Source: Phoma sp. XZ068 (Eukaryota; Ascomycota; Dothideomycetes; Pleosporales; Didymellaceae). Taken from it: a stretch of 64,000 nt of DNA. Below, piece by piece: positions 54,635 through 64,000 of this stretch. The translations under genes were made by a program, and so were the position numbers. A model generated the notes under the pieces. It did not search any database. It was given only the letters and a program-made list of their open reading frames with translations, and was not told the origin of the DNA. Numbering within the stretch: position 1 is the first letter of the stretch; each line of letters begins with the position of its first letter. The DNA lies in the NCBI GenBank assembly GCA_004835665.1, contig RBKR01000001.1, positions 1,116,001 to 1,180,000 of the forward strand, given 5' to 3'.

Positions 54635-55980
54635 ATGTCTTGGCTTTTCGGCCATTCTACAACATCCTACACCCACCACGCCTCGCCCATCCCACTGGTA
54701 ACAAAATCCGGATCGAAGACGTCACTCCCAGACCTCGCCCAATCCTCGATACCACCATGTCGACTAAACCCTCTCCTGTTCAATGGGCACCTCCAAACAA
54801 TGTACACGGCGCGGAAAGAGCCTGGGCCGCCCGTTTACTATAAACGCCACGTCTACACATCGGACCATACCGTCTACCCCGGCACTTTCGCCGTTGACTT
54901 TGTTGTCTCTAAGGAAGAAGGAGAAGCCGCAACCAATGACGCCGAGCTCCCTGAGCGCACCACCCACTACACTAGCAAGGAATGGGAAAACGTGGGCAGC
55001 AACGACAGCAAGCCCATGCTCATCGCCCTGCACGGCCTCACAGGCGGCAGTCATGAAGTGTACCTCCGCGAAACGCTCGCACCCCTCACGGCATCTGGTT
55101 GGGAAGCCTGCGTCGTGAACGGCCGCGGCTGCGCACTCTCCAAGATCACGACTTCGCAACTGTTCAACGCACGGGCTACATGGGATGTCCGACAGGCCAT
55201 TAACGAACTGCGCGTCCTGTTCCCGAACAGATCGTTGTACGCAGTCGGATACTCCATGGGCGCCAATATCCTGACCAACTACTGCGGCGAGGAGGGCTCC
55301 AACTGTGTTTTAAAAGCGGCAGTTTCGAACTCTAACCCTTGGAATCTGGAACTTTGCAATGTGGAGCTGAACAGGACGTGGTTGGGCGCCGAGGTGTACT
55401 CTCGCACCATGGGCAAGAACTTGATGGGGTTGTATGAACGTCATAAGGAGCAGATGTTGCAGAACTCGGGCATCAAGAAGGAGCTGGTGGAGAAGTGCAG
55501 GTATTTGTTTGAGTTTGATAGACATGTGCAGTGTCCGTCGTGGGGATATCCGACGGAGGGCGCGTATTATAGGGATGCGCAGAGTGTGGATGCGTTGGTT
55601 GCGATACGGATACCGTTCCTGGGGATCAACGCTGAGGACGATCCGGTAAGTTGTGTTGGCATTTCTGGTTGCTTTATTGAATCCTTTGCTAACGCTGTAT
55701 GTAGATTTCCTCCAAGGCTGCCATTCCGTACGAAGAGTTCAAGCAGAACCCGTACGCGCTCCTTTGCACCACCGACTGGGGAGGCCATTTGGGGTCCTTC
55801 CAGCTCGGCGGTGGTAGATGGTTTGCAACAGCCACTGCGTCTTTCCTGACCAAAGTCCACGAGACGATCGACCACGAAGCGTCCAAGATTGAGCGCCAAG
55901 AGGAGAAGGTCGACGCGCCGAACAAAGTGTACCCCGTTTTCGACCCTAACCATAGACGACTGATCCTGCCGGATGTGTAG
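54635..55980 (+). CDS. Alpha/beta hydrolase, YheT/Eht1-type
   Basis: Two exons, 54635-55645 and 55705-55980, 59-nt intron; 428 residues. Family block RLNPLLFNGHLQTMYTA near the N-terminus is characteristic of YheT-like hydrolases (yeast Eht1, Eeb1, YMR210W; mammalian ABHD1/3). The catalytic triad is visible: nucleophile Ser in VGYSMGANILTNY, acid Asp in GINAEDDPIS (at the splice junction), and His in DWGGHLGSF. An oxyanion-type motif is present in LIALHGLTGGSHEVYLRE, followed by VVNGRGCALSKITTSQLFNARATWD. Yeast members make or hydrolyse medium-chain fatty-acid ethyl esters and may act on lipid droplets or mitochondria; which activity applies is unknown here. It converges on loc1, with only 88 bp between stop codons. 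Confidence 0.93.
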
Positions 55981-56068
55981 ACGGCGATATAGACTTGCAT
56001 TGCGTGGAATCGGGTATCATAGACTTGTAGACATCGTAGACTCTTTAGACCAGTTCATCACCCCCTCT

Positions 56069-56721
56069 TCAACCAAAGCTGACCCTCTTCTTGGGCTTAA
56101 ACTTGCCATCCTTCTTGGTCGATTTCTTCGGTGCCTCGGTGTCAGCGTCCTCTGTGCGTGCAGGCTCGGAGTTCCTCTTCCTCTTCTTCTTGAGGCTCTG
56201 TTTCCTGTCCTCCTATGACCAGTTAGCACAACCGAACAGTCACCCTTACAAGCTGTTGAACATACGAAATCTGCCTTCTTATCGTCGGCGCGGCTCTCTG
56301 CCTCCTTCCTCTTCGCCTCCCGGATCTCCTCGAGCTGCCTGGCGCGCATAATCTTGCTCTCGATATGCCCCTCCTTCTGCGCATTCACAATGCTCATAAT
56401 CGCCATCATGCTCGCAGGGTCGTCCACAAATACTTTGCCCTTCTTCTGGCCCTTTGGCTTCGCAATGCCCGCCGGCACAATCGAGTTTAGCTTGGGGATG
56501 TCGAGCTCGGCCTCGGTGTAGACGCGCTTCTTCTTCTTGCCATCCTTGGTCTTGTACGATTTTGTCTTTTGCGCGCCGCCGGGTTTTGCGAGCGAGAGCG
56601 ACTTTTGCTTGCGTTTGGAAATGCCTTCTGGTTCCTTGCCGCGGGGTTTCGCCTTGGATGCACCGGCGCTCTTACCCTTGGGGCCGGACTTGCCCTTGCT
56701 GCTGGGTTTTGTGGGCGCCAT
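56069..56721 (-). CDS. loc1: 60S ribosome assembly / mRNA localisation protein Loc1
   Basis: Nucleolar RNA-binding chaperone for large-subunit assembly; in yeast it also takes part in ASH1 mRNA localisation. Two exons, 56266-56721 and 56069-56212, 53-nt intron; 199 residues. The whole protein is strongly basic: MAPTKPSSKGKSGPKGK, then KKKKRVYTEAELDIPKLNSIVPAGIAKPKGQKKGKVFVDD, the helix MMAIMSIVNAQKEGHIESKIMRARQLEEIREAKRKEAE and a Lys-rich tail EDRKQSLKKKRKR ... GKFKPKKRVSFG. The conserved centre (LNSIVPAG ... VFVDD ... MRARQLEEIREA) identifies the family. It shares a 125-bp divergent promoter with vps68. Confidence 0.88.
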
Positions 56722-56846
56722 TGTGTGTTGTGGAGTTGTGGAGGTGTGAGGGCTCGAGGTGGCCGAGTCCTGGAACTTTTTCTGAGATCGGCCCAGGCTT
56801 GGGGCCCACTTGCCGACGCAACGTCAAGCGCAAGCGCCAAGCTCGC
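56722..56846. promoter_or_regulatory. very short bidirectional promoter, loc1 / vps68
   Basis: Only 125 bp separate the divergent start codons, so both core promoters and leaders must overlap. It includes a TGGGGCCCA-type GC-rich palindrome-like centre at about 56797. Confidence 0.55.
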
Positions 56847-57575
56847 ATGTCCAACCTCGCAGCAGGCGCAACCGCAGCTGCCCCAAAGCAGGCTTCAAGC
56901 ACACCACGACACCACGCACGCGAGCGCATATACGGACAGAGCACTGAAATGATGGATGAGAACCGCCTTTTCCGCTTCCCCAAGCCTGCGTGGCTGAACA
57001 GCGCAAACACGCGCACCTTCGGCGTTTACACAGCAGGAGCTATGGTAGGCAGCACTGTATACATACAAAGCGGACGGAATCTAACGACATGTTGTAGTTT
57101 GCGCTTGGCTTCTACTCCCTCATCGACGTCGCTGTCTGGTCCAAGTCGATCAGGAATCCCTCCGACCCACCCGTTCACGTTACCTTTATCGACTGGATAC
57201 CCGGCATCTGCTCCGCCCTGGGCATGCTCGTCATCAACTCGATCGACAAGTCGCGGTTGTCTGCCGACAGCTTTAGTTACAGCGGTAACGGCGTTGCGTG
57301 GAAAGCGAGGCTGGTGCTGTTCCTAGGCTTTGCGCTGCTGGCTGGCGGGCTGGCGGGGAGTGTGGTTGTACTGGTCATGAAGTATCTTGTACCAGGCTAC
57401 GTTTGGCCAACGATCTGGATGGGTGTTGGGAATGTGGTTGCGAATGCGCTGATTATGCTGAGGTATGTACTGTTGGACAGCGTGTGAGGTGACGCGGCTA
57501 ACTCAAGACAGCTCTGCGGTGCTTTGGATTGCGCAGAACATGGAGGACGAGTACACGTACAACCTCGCGCTTTGA
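56847..57575 (+). CDS. vps68: Vacuolar sorting protein Vps68 (TMEM50 family)
   Basis: Endosomal four-helix membrane protein; in yeast it forms a complex with Vps55 needed for transport from late endosome to vacuole. Three exons, 56847-57044, 57098-57462 and 57512-57575; introns of 53 and 49 nt; 208 residues. An N-terminal cytosolic part (about 1-55) leads to FRFPKPAWLNSANTRTFGVYTAGAMFALGFYSLIDVAVWSKS (helix 1), FIDWIPGICSALGMLVINSIDKSRL (helix 2), KARLVLFLGFALLAGGLAGSVVVLVMKYL (helix 3), and VWPTIWMGVGNVVANALIMLSSAVLWIAQN (helix 4). The FIDWIPG and MxVINSIDK blocks are diagnostic of UPF0220/TMEM50/Vps68. The next gene, converging on it, is vps55. Confidence 0.95.
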
Positions 57576-58014
57576 GAGCAGTGAGCAATTATGGGTTCTC
57601 ATGGCCTTTGACATGATCTTGTATCCGAGGCTGAGGAAGGCTGAGGAAGTGAGTGTGGACGTTCATGATGGCAGGATTGCAAGTTTGATGTTTTGTTTAT
57701 CGCTGTATGCATACATTTGGAGCGTTTATGATACTGGTTCCAGGATGTGGTAACATGCCTCACTGGCGATTGCAATTAAGAATAATCCCGGTGTAAGCCG
57801 CTCAATAGCATGCGCCCATCCTCACATATCAAACATGACAGTACAAGAACGCTCAAAGTATATAGCAAATCCAAGTAGCAGACCCCTGTGCTCTTGTCAC
57901 GTACAAACACATGCCGCATGATCATATGCCAAGGCCCTCCGTACCCGGCGCTTCCCAGTCCGTGTCGTATGCTCGTCTTACAGCGTTGCCTCATCGCTCG
58001 TTACCGCCGGCTAG
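57576..58014. other. convergent intergenic, vps68 / vps55
   Basis: 439 nt between stop codons of vps68 and vps55, presumably two 3' untranslated regions. No gene in between. Confidence 0.6.
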
Positions 58015-58467
58015 TCAGAAGTCTTGGTCTTCGTGGAAGAAGAGCGTGAAGCTGATGATAGTGGAGTAAATCGTGAGTCCGCCGATGACGGACATGGCGG
58101 CTGCGCCGCCTGCGATTTGCTCCGAGTGCCAGAGCAGCGTGGGAAGCGCGATGCCCATGACGACAAAGAACCCAGTAAGGAATCTGCCAAAGTCGATGAC
58201 TCCGTTCCCTGAGCTCTCCATGAAATCATCTTGGTTCGATGCGCGCCCGCAGATCCAGTTGGGCAGTGGTGCGATTACGTAGGTCGCGACAACGAGGAGC
58301 GTGAGGTAGTTGTGGAACAGCGCTGCGGAGAGGATGACGAGCAGGAAGCCTATCGCAAGGACCTGAAGACAAGTGTTAGAACCTCCAACGCTTTCCAATA
58401 TATAGCGCGGCTATGCGCCGGGTGAACGTACGAAGGACAGCCCAATGATCGTCTTGATTCCAGCCAT
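58015..58467 (-). CDS. vps55: Vacuolar sorting protein Vps55 (LEPROT family)
   Basis: Late-endosomal four-helix protein, homologue of mammalian LEPROT/LEPROTL1 and partner of Vps68. Two exons, 58432-58467 and 58015-58362, 69-nt intron; 127 residues. After splicing, MAGIKTIIGLSFVLAIGFLLVILSAALFHN forms helix 1. Then come NYLTLLVVATYVIAPLPNWICGR (the PLPNWICGR block is the family signature), DFGRFLTGFFVVMGIALPTLLWH (also diagnostic) and a last helix with GGLTIYSTIISFTLFFHEDQDF. The Cys-Gly-Arg loop and the C-terminal acidic end match the family; length is full. Confidence 0.96.
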
Positions 58468-58854
58468 GGTTTCTTCGTTGTGTCGGGTGCAGATTATTGG
58501 CAGTTTCAGGGTCGCAGTTTCGAGCAGTCTAGTCCAGGGCAAAGTGCTGGCGTAGACTGGTACGTCGCTGTTGTTGGTGGTGCTGCCTACTTCGATCCGT
58601 GGATGAGGTTGGAGTTGGACTTGGCACTCACCACTTAGCGCGGTACTGAAGGTAAGAGCTACCGAGCTGTCGTCAACTGAGTTGCCTGCATCAATAACAC
58701 CTCCAGCTTCCACCCACCAAGCTTCCTAATTACTACAAAGCCTCCGGCTAATACACCCCACCCGGTCGCTAGGAGATCTCTAAGCATCTGGATACAAGGC
58801 CGCACATTCCACCCCACCTAGACTCACTCCAACCCCACAGCGCCCGCCTCCAAC
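58468..58854. promoter_or_regulatory. divergent promoter region, vps55 / alpha6
   Basis: 387 bp between divergent start codons. A C/A-rich leader precedes the proteasome gene (about 58795-58854). No PACE-like element seen. Confidence 0.45.
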
Positions 58855-59682
58855 ATGTTCCGGAACAACTACGACAACGATTCTGTGACCTTCTCACCGC
58901 AAGGCCGCATCTTCCAGGTAGAATATGCACAAGAAGCTGTGAAGCAGGGTTCGGTTGTCGTCGGCATCGTCAGCAAGACACATGCTGTACTTGCCGCGAT
59001 CAAGGTCAGTTCATTGCAGGCTGAGTTGCTTGTACAACCGTCAGTCCGCTAACAACATGTACAGCGCAACGCAGAAGAGCTCTCCTCATACCAGAAGAAG
59101 ATCATTCCAATCGACTCCCACTATGGCGTCGCCCTTGCCGGTCTTGCCTCGGACGCCCGTGTCCTCTCCAACTTCATGAAGCAGCAATCGCTCGCCTCTC
59201 GCTTGACCTACGACCGCGCCATTCCCCTGAATGAGATCGTATCACGCATCGCCGACCGGGCACAGACAAACACACAGCAGTACGGAAAGAGGCCATACGG
59301 TGTCGGCCTACTCATTGCAGGTGTCGACGCGAGGGGTCCTCACCTGTTCGAGTTCCAGCCCAGCGGTGTTACACAGGAGATGGTTGCTTGCGGTATTGGC
59401 GCCAGGAGTCAGATGGCCAGGACGTACCTGGAGAGGCACCTCGATGAGTTCGACAGTGCTAGCAGGGAGGACCTGATCAAGCACGCGCTGAGGGCCCTGA
59501 AGGAGTCACTATCTCAGGACAAGGAGCTCACAGTCGACAACACCAGTGTTGGTATTGGAGGTGTTGGGGAGAACTTCACTCTGTACGAGGGGCAGGACAT
59601 CGCAGAGTGGCTGTCAACAACGTTCGAGAACGCCGAAGGTAGCAACGAGGAGAGCGGTGAGGCTATGGAAACCGATTTGTAG
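58855..59682 (+). CDS. pre5: 20S proteasome subunit alpha6 (Pre5)
   Basis: Alpha-ring structural subunit of the 20S core, orthologue of yeast Pre5 and human PSMA1. Two exons, 58855-59004 and 59065-59682, 60-nt intron; 255 residues. The N-terminus MFRNNYDNDSVTFSPQGRIFQVEYAQEAVKQG carries the alpha-ring H0 signature; SKTHAVLAAIKRNAEELSSYQKKI, GLASDARVLSNFMKQQ, and QYGKRPYGVGLLIAGVDARGPHLFEFQPSG then GARSQMARTYLERHLDEF are specific to alpha6. The tail is acidic (EGSNEESGEAMETDL), as in other fungi. Confidence 0.96.
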
Positions 59683-60185
59683 GATGAGAGCGCATGGGAG
59701 GCTTGCATATATGAATTGCAAGCTAGAAGGGTCCTTGACTTCAGTGGTAGCCCGCGCACGCGCGCCGGGTCCGTATAGACGCGGCTTTTGAGCTCTCAGC
59801 TGCCATGGTAGAAACAGTCTAGTTACGAAATACGATGAACACGACACCCACGTACTGTGTAACTCAGGAACCATTGTGAAAAGAAATGAAACTACGGTGG
59901 CACCGTGTACTTGCCAATTCTAACGTTACCACAACTCCCTGCCACAGTAGCCCCCATCACCGTAAATCGTAGAATGGCAACTTCACTGTTAAAGTACTGT
60001 CGACCGTAGTATGCAGGCCTTGTATTCTCCCATTGTGGCTTGTACCTGTGAACTCCAGTCTCGAGCTAGTCACGTGCAGGCCGAGCTCCGAGCGGCCATC
60101 CGCAACTTTCGATTCAACACCTCCAACCCCATCCGCAACCCGCAAACCCACCCACCACCCCGTCAACCCGCATCCAACCATCACA
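59683..60185. other. intergenic, alpha6 to atp15
   Basis: 3' region of the proteasome gene and promoter of atp15. The last 80 nt are a C/A-rich leader. No gene seen. Confidence 0.5.
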
Positions 60186-60531
60186 ATGGCAGCCGCCTGG
60201 AAAGCCGCCGGTCTCTCGTATGCTCTGCTCCGCTGCAATCGCCCCGGGGCCATCGCAATTAACAATTCCTGACAGCTACAACCGCTACATCGCGGTCGCA
60301 TCGCGCGTCGTTCGCCGATCCCTCAAGGAAGACCAGCGCATCATTGCTGAGCGCAGGGGCGTGAGCGAGCTCAGGTTCGCCAAGTGGGAGGTGAGTGCAC
60401 AACGGATGAGAGTGTTGGATTCTGGGTGGAGGCTAATTCATGGGCAGAACGGCAAGCAGGGCGAGGTCAAGGAGCTGAACGACGCAGCTCTTGCCGCTCA
60501 GGCTGCAGCCAAGGCTGAGGCTTCTGCTTAA
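60186..60531 (+). CDS. atp15: Mitochondrial ATP synthase F1 epsilon subunit
   Basis: Small central-stalk subunit of F1Fo-ATP synthase in the mitochondrial matrix. Three exons, 60186-60217, 60276-60390 and 60448-60531; introns of 58 and 57 nt; 76 residues. The product begins MAAAWKAAGLSYNRYIAVASRVVRRSLKEDQR, the standard N-terminus of eukaryotic epsilon (the AGxxYxxY segment followed by a basic helix), then ELRFAKWENGKQGEVKEL, conserved in fungi, and an Ala-rich tail. Too small for long-frame prediction; identity rests on the splice phases and the two conserved blocks. mak10 follows on the same strand, 283 nt downstream. Confidence 0.93.
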
Positions 60532-60814
60532 ATGCATTGCGCATAGTCTGGGAGAAGAGGGCAGAGGTGTGAATGTATAGATGTACTATCAATGCCGACG
60601 GAAGCTTTCTGGAGGACGGGCAAAAGCCAATGCATAACCTGATTTGCGCTTACTGCACGCATTCATACATCTGTTGCAACCGTGATGTGACTCTAATGTG
60701 CAGGTGCTGATGATAGCGGAGAGTGACGTTCAGGTACCAGCTGGAGGTGATGAAGCCATGCAGGGTGCATCTTTCCCGCCAGCCGCATCGGCGCGGGACT
60801 GCTCCTCCACGACC

Positions 60815-63489
60815 ATGGCAGACAGCTCTCACCGCCACAGCACCGCCCCGCCCAAGGATGCTGATGCTGTCTCGAGTCATGATGGAGCTGGTAAATACAC
60901 TGCTTCGTGTCGAATATGATTGATGTTAATCTGAGCAGGCCCCTCCCACGTGAATAATACCATTGCCACCCCGCAAACCAATCTACCTTTGAGGCAGGCT
61001 TTCAGACAACCCATTTGCGCGCCGGAACCCAGGATTCATGATATCACCGAGAAGTTCTTAAAAGCTAGCAATGGTATGATTTCCCCTTATTTGAGCAAAG
61101 ATACAAGTGCACTGCAAGAGAAGGATTGCGGGGTTGGTGCTGTCACATGGCTGCCATGTCGTGCCTTCCTCAACTATTGGGCATGCATGATTGTGCAACT
61201 GAGGATTGAACACAAATACTGACTGATTATAGCTTTGGAGGTCGGGCAACTTGTTAAAGATGACTACTTCACTCTTTTCGAGTCCATCGGGGCCATTGAG
61301 GTAGGCATGACACCGCCGCAAAAGAGTGCAGCAACACTGACGTGCTCAGATTATGGACCCCAAGATGGATAGCGGCTTCCTGGAGCCTGGAGAGACGCTC
61401 GAGGACGACTATGACACGGCGGGTCCGCTACTTCCAGAGGAGATAATCGGCATCATGGACCAATTGCTCTGCTATGAGATGGCGTGGCACACAGGTTACC
61501 CACTCTCCCAAACACTCTTCACATCAGTCTATATTGATAAGCTGTTGTGGCCGGAGCCCAAAACTCTCGAGCAGTCTCAGTTCTTTCCGAACGGTGAAAG
61601 TGCACATGGACCGTCAGCGCAAGCACTACTGCAAGTACTGAGAGCATACTGTCTAGCACTCATCAAAGGCTGCGACTACGTGATAGCAAAGATAACTAGT
61701 CGAGACTACTTCGAAGAAGAAGATTTCTGTACACAGACTTACAACAGGGTGTTGTTTGTCAGCACGCCGATAGACGTCTTCTTGAGAGAGCTTGACGCTG
61801 CGGTAGAGGTCATGGAAGAGTAAGTACGCTTCTGTCTACAAGCTTGTCATTATGCTCACAAATGGTAGCACCGACCTCGAAATCAATGACGCATTCCGGT
61901 CGGCCATCACATCCAGACTGCACTTCAGACAAGACTACCTGCGAGCGTTGGATCTAGACCATCCGCTCGAGCACATGTCATCGTCGTGGGCACCAGTGCT
62001 TGCAGGTATGACCACAATCAAGGCTACGCACCAGCTTGGGCAATCTGTACCTGGAGCTTTCAGCACGAAGATGCAGCGGAGACTTGCATCGACGGTGCCA
62101 CCCCGCCCTATCGTTGAATTCGACTTCAAAGACGCACTTGACTTGCTTGAACACCTTTGCGTCGATTGCGAAGAAGCAACTCGGTTCATCAACCTCCCAC
62201 AAGACCCTCTGGAGTACCAGTCGTTCCTCTGGACATTTGCATCAAGATCCCCGGCGCCATTGGCCTACGCAAGATCGTATCTGTCAACACTACTATTCCA
62301 TCCAGAAATCCTGAACACAGCAGTATCGTTACCACTGACAGACGTGAAGTCACTCGTCTTTCCAGCATCACCGATATTAGACCCCATAAACTGGACACAA
62401 TCTCCACCCCGAAACGCGCTTCTCCCGAAGCCACCTCGCCTACAAATGGCCATGCTTATCGATGAATTCGTAGACCGCTCCGGACAACCATACCTCGACC
62501 TCTGGGTTGCACTCGGACAGAACCGTTGCCGTCTCCGCCGCATGCTCACCCACGTAATCATCGCCTGGGACCTGCTGCAAGCCGATGCCAGCTTCGTCGA
62601 CACTGACCTCGCTTCGGCCGCCTCAGAACTATCTATCACTGACCAGGTCCTCGAATTCTCCCTCTCAACATGGGTCTACCACAGAAAGCTCTGGATGATT
62701 GAGAAGGTCATCCTCCTCGGCTTCGAGCAGGACATCTATCTCCCCGACGAGTTCGCAGGGATGTATCTCTTCCTCTCCCTCATCGTCACCCGCCGCCGCG
62801 AACTCCTCACCCGCATCCAAACACACCACCACGCGCGGCACACGCTGCTCCTGCGCGAGCGGAAACTCCGCCTTGCAAACGAAGTCGCAGAAGCAGCGCC
62901 GTACCTCGACAGCCTGGCCGCCGAAGCCAACGGCACTGCAGCGCTGAGTCTCGCTTTGGCGCGCTTTTACATGATAGCAACGTACTGCGGCCTCCTCCCG
63001 CTCCCCAAGCGGCCGTTCAGCACAGAGAATTTGCGCTACGAATTGCGCATGAAACCATTCCTCGCCGTGCAACCGCCTGAAGTCCCACCCTTTGAGGACT
63101 TCAAAGCACATACGCAGCCCTACGGCCCTTACGCCTCGCCCGACCCCGGATTTGCGGCTGATTTGCGAAACGAGAGGAGTGAGCTGTGGGCGGAAGTTGA
63201 TGGGAACGTGAAGGCAGCGAAGGATGCATTTACTGAGCTTAAGAGGCTTGGTGCGGGTGCAGCGAAGAGTGAGGGCGTGGAAAAGGCATGGGGCAGGGAA
63301 GTACAGAGCTTGTTGGCGAGCTGTATTGCACTTGGCGTTGCATCGGCCGGGACCAAAGACGCTGTACGGAAAGCAGGGGAAGCTGGGGACGTGAAAGCGC
63401 TGGGCATCAAGGCCGAGATACCAGAAAGCGGGGCGAAGAAGCGATACGCGGAGGGATGGGTAGTAGTCAAGATCGCGAAGAACGAATGA
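60815..63489 (+). CDS. mak10: NatC N-acetyltransferase auxiliary subunit Mak10 (Naa35)
   Basis: Ribosome-associated scaffold of the NatC amino-terminal acetyltransferase, working with Naa30 and Naa38. Five exons, 60815-60890, 60939-61073, 61233-61300, 61350-61819 and 61869-63489; introns of 48, 159, 49 and 49 nt; 789 residues. After a disordered start, the conserved core begins at about residue 60 (DITEKFLKASNALEVGQLVKDDYFTLFESIGAIEIMDPKMDSGF); the IMDPKMDSG block is diagnostic. It continues with LLPEEIIGIMDQLLCYEMAWHTGYPLSQTLFTSVYID and LRAYCLALIKGCDYV. The C-terminal half has LFHPEIL, a block with LWVALGQNRCRLRRMLTHVIIAWDLLQ, and FYMIATYCGL. In-frame ATGs at 60758 and 60698 could extend the N-terminus by 19 or 39 residues; 60815 has a good context. 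Confidence 0.95.
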
Positions 63490-63747
63490 CCTCGCTTTGA
63501 TCGAGGAAGTGTAAATAGAGATATACGCCTCTGTGCGTGCGTGGGATGCAACTCCCCCGTTGCATTACCTCGCCTCGCAGAAGGCCGTTACATAGAACGC
63601 TGTACTACACACCCTGGGTATCATAAACCTCCATGCCAAAACGCCGGAACCAAAACACCTGCGTGCCCTTCACACACATTGTATCCTTACACCACCCCTC
63701 ACCCCACACTCACTCCTTCCATCCAGACAGTTCAGTAACAGTCTGAA

Positions 63748-63888
63748 CTACCCCTTACACCTCCTCAAACACCCCTCCCTCACCCTCCGAATACTCTTCG
63801 CGCTAATCCCTCGCTCGCCAGATTGTTTCGCTTTAATCGACGCTTCTTTCATGAGCTCCTGCATGAAGAGGATATAGTTGAGGTAGAT
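63748..63888 (-). CDS. CENP-W-like histone-fold protein, last exon (partial)
   Basis: Only the last 46 residues are in the window: IYLNYILFMQELMKEASIKAKQSGERGISAKSIRRVREGCLRRCKG. This matches the second half of the histone fold in fungal CENP-W (inner kinetochore, partner of CENP-T): a central helix with LNYILFMQELMKEAS, a loop with GERGIS and a final helix. The exon is preceded by a good acceptor with a branch site directly before it (ACTAACACCACCCAG), and no donor or ATG upstream gives the expected basic N-terminus, so the first exon probably lies beyond 64000. A CBF/NF-Y-type histone-fold protein is the main alternative. Confidence 0.72.
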   Translation of the reverse strand: MYLNYILFMQELMKEASIKAKQSGERGISAKSIRRVREGCLRRCKG

Positions 63889-63933
63889 CTGGGTGGTGTT
63901 AGTCGACCATCGGGAGACATTCGAGCAACGCGA

Positions 63934-63982
63934 GAGCAAGCTTGACGTTGAGAGCAACAGGCGCTGGGGAGCAAGCTTGACG
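63934..63982. repeat. 14-bp direct repeat
   Basis: GAGCAAGCTTGACG occurs at 63934-63947 and again at 63969-63982, in the presumed intron upstream of the CENP-W-like exon. Confidence 0.8.
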
Positions 63983-64000
63983 CCTGCGTAAACAAAACAT

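Noticed and set aside
1..64000. Mobile elements, tRNA or rRNA genes
   Set aside because: No transposase, reverse transcriptase, terminal repeats or convincing tRNA box A/B pairs were found by eye. A tRNAscan or RepeatMasker run would settle it.

Overview
The window is a stretch of nuclear chromosome from a filamentous ascomycete (Pezizomycotina). A Dothideomycete is my best guess, but that is an inference from overall gene style, not from a marker. The evidence is many short GT..AG introns (mostly 46-98 nt) with CTAAC/CTGAC-like branch sites just before the acceptor, compact genes on both strands, C/A- or C/T-rich leaders, and a core set of eukaryotic housekeeping genes next to typically fungal ones. 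I resolved 28 protein-coding loci, most with exon boundaries whose phases add up to an uninterrupted reading frame. I saw no transposon, rRNA, tRNA, CRISPR array or secondary-metabolite cluster.

Layout. 1-15.5 kb: set2 (H3K36 methyltransferase, minus), an HD-domain phosphohydrolase (minus), pex16 (plus), proteasome lid subunit rpn8 (plus), a SWIM zinc-finger protein of the Sws1/Shu2 type (minus), a 2.9-kb gene-free stretch, and a SWIRM-domain protein (plus). 16-28 kb: a Cdc50/Lem3 flippase subunit, a secreted M43-type metalloprotease, a small one-TM protein with a CaaX-like end, a secreted GH17 glucanase apparently fused to a But2-type domain, a DUF1907 ester-hydrolase-like protein, and a Kelch-type single-pass surface protein. 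29-34.8 kb: proteasome alpha5, the complex III subunit Qcr10, a DHA1-type MFS transporter and a short conserved fungal protein. 36.8-47.6 kb: a Zn2Cys6 transcription factor, an F-box-like protein, Cdc123, Cwc21, a second MFS transporter and a bHLH factor. 48-64 kb: Cog1, the cohesin loader Scc4/Mau2 with a polyglutamine N-terminus, an alpha/beta hydrolase of the YheT/Eht1 type, Loc1, Vps68, Vps55, proteasome alpha6, ATP synthase epsilon, Mak10 (NatC) and the last exon of a CENP-W-like protein cut by the window edge.

How the genes relate. There is no operon-like pathway. Functional echoes are three proteasome genes (rpn8, alpha5, alpha6), two respiratory-chain/ATP-synthase accessory subunits, several membrane-traffic genes (cdc50, cog1, vps68, vps55), and two chromatid/centromere genes (mau2, CENP-W-like). 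The most striking arrangement is vps68 and vps55, whose yeast homologues form one endosomal sorting complex, lying tail to tail as immediate neighbours. I found no clearly new multi-gene system. The most unusual single items are the GH17-But2 fusion, the TM+CaaX mini-protein, and the bHLH factor with a very long loop.
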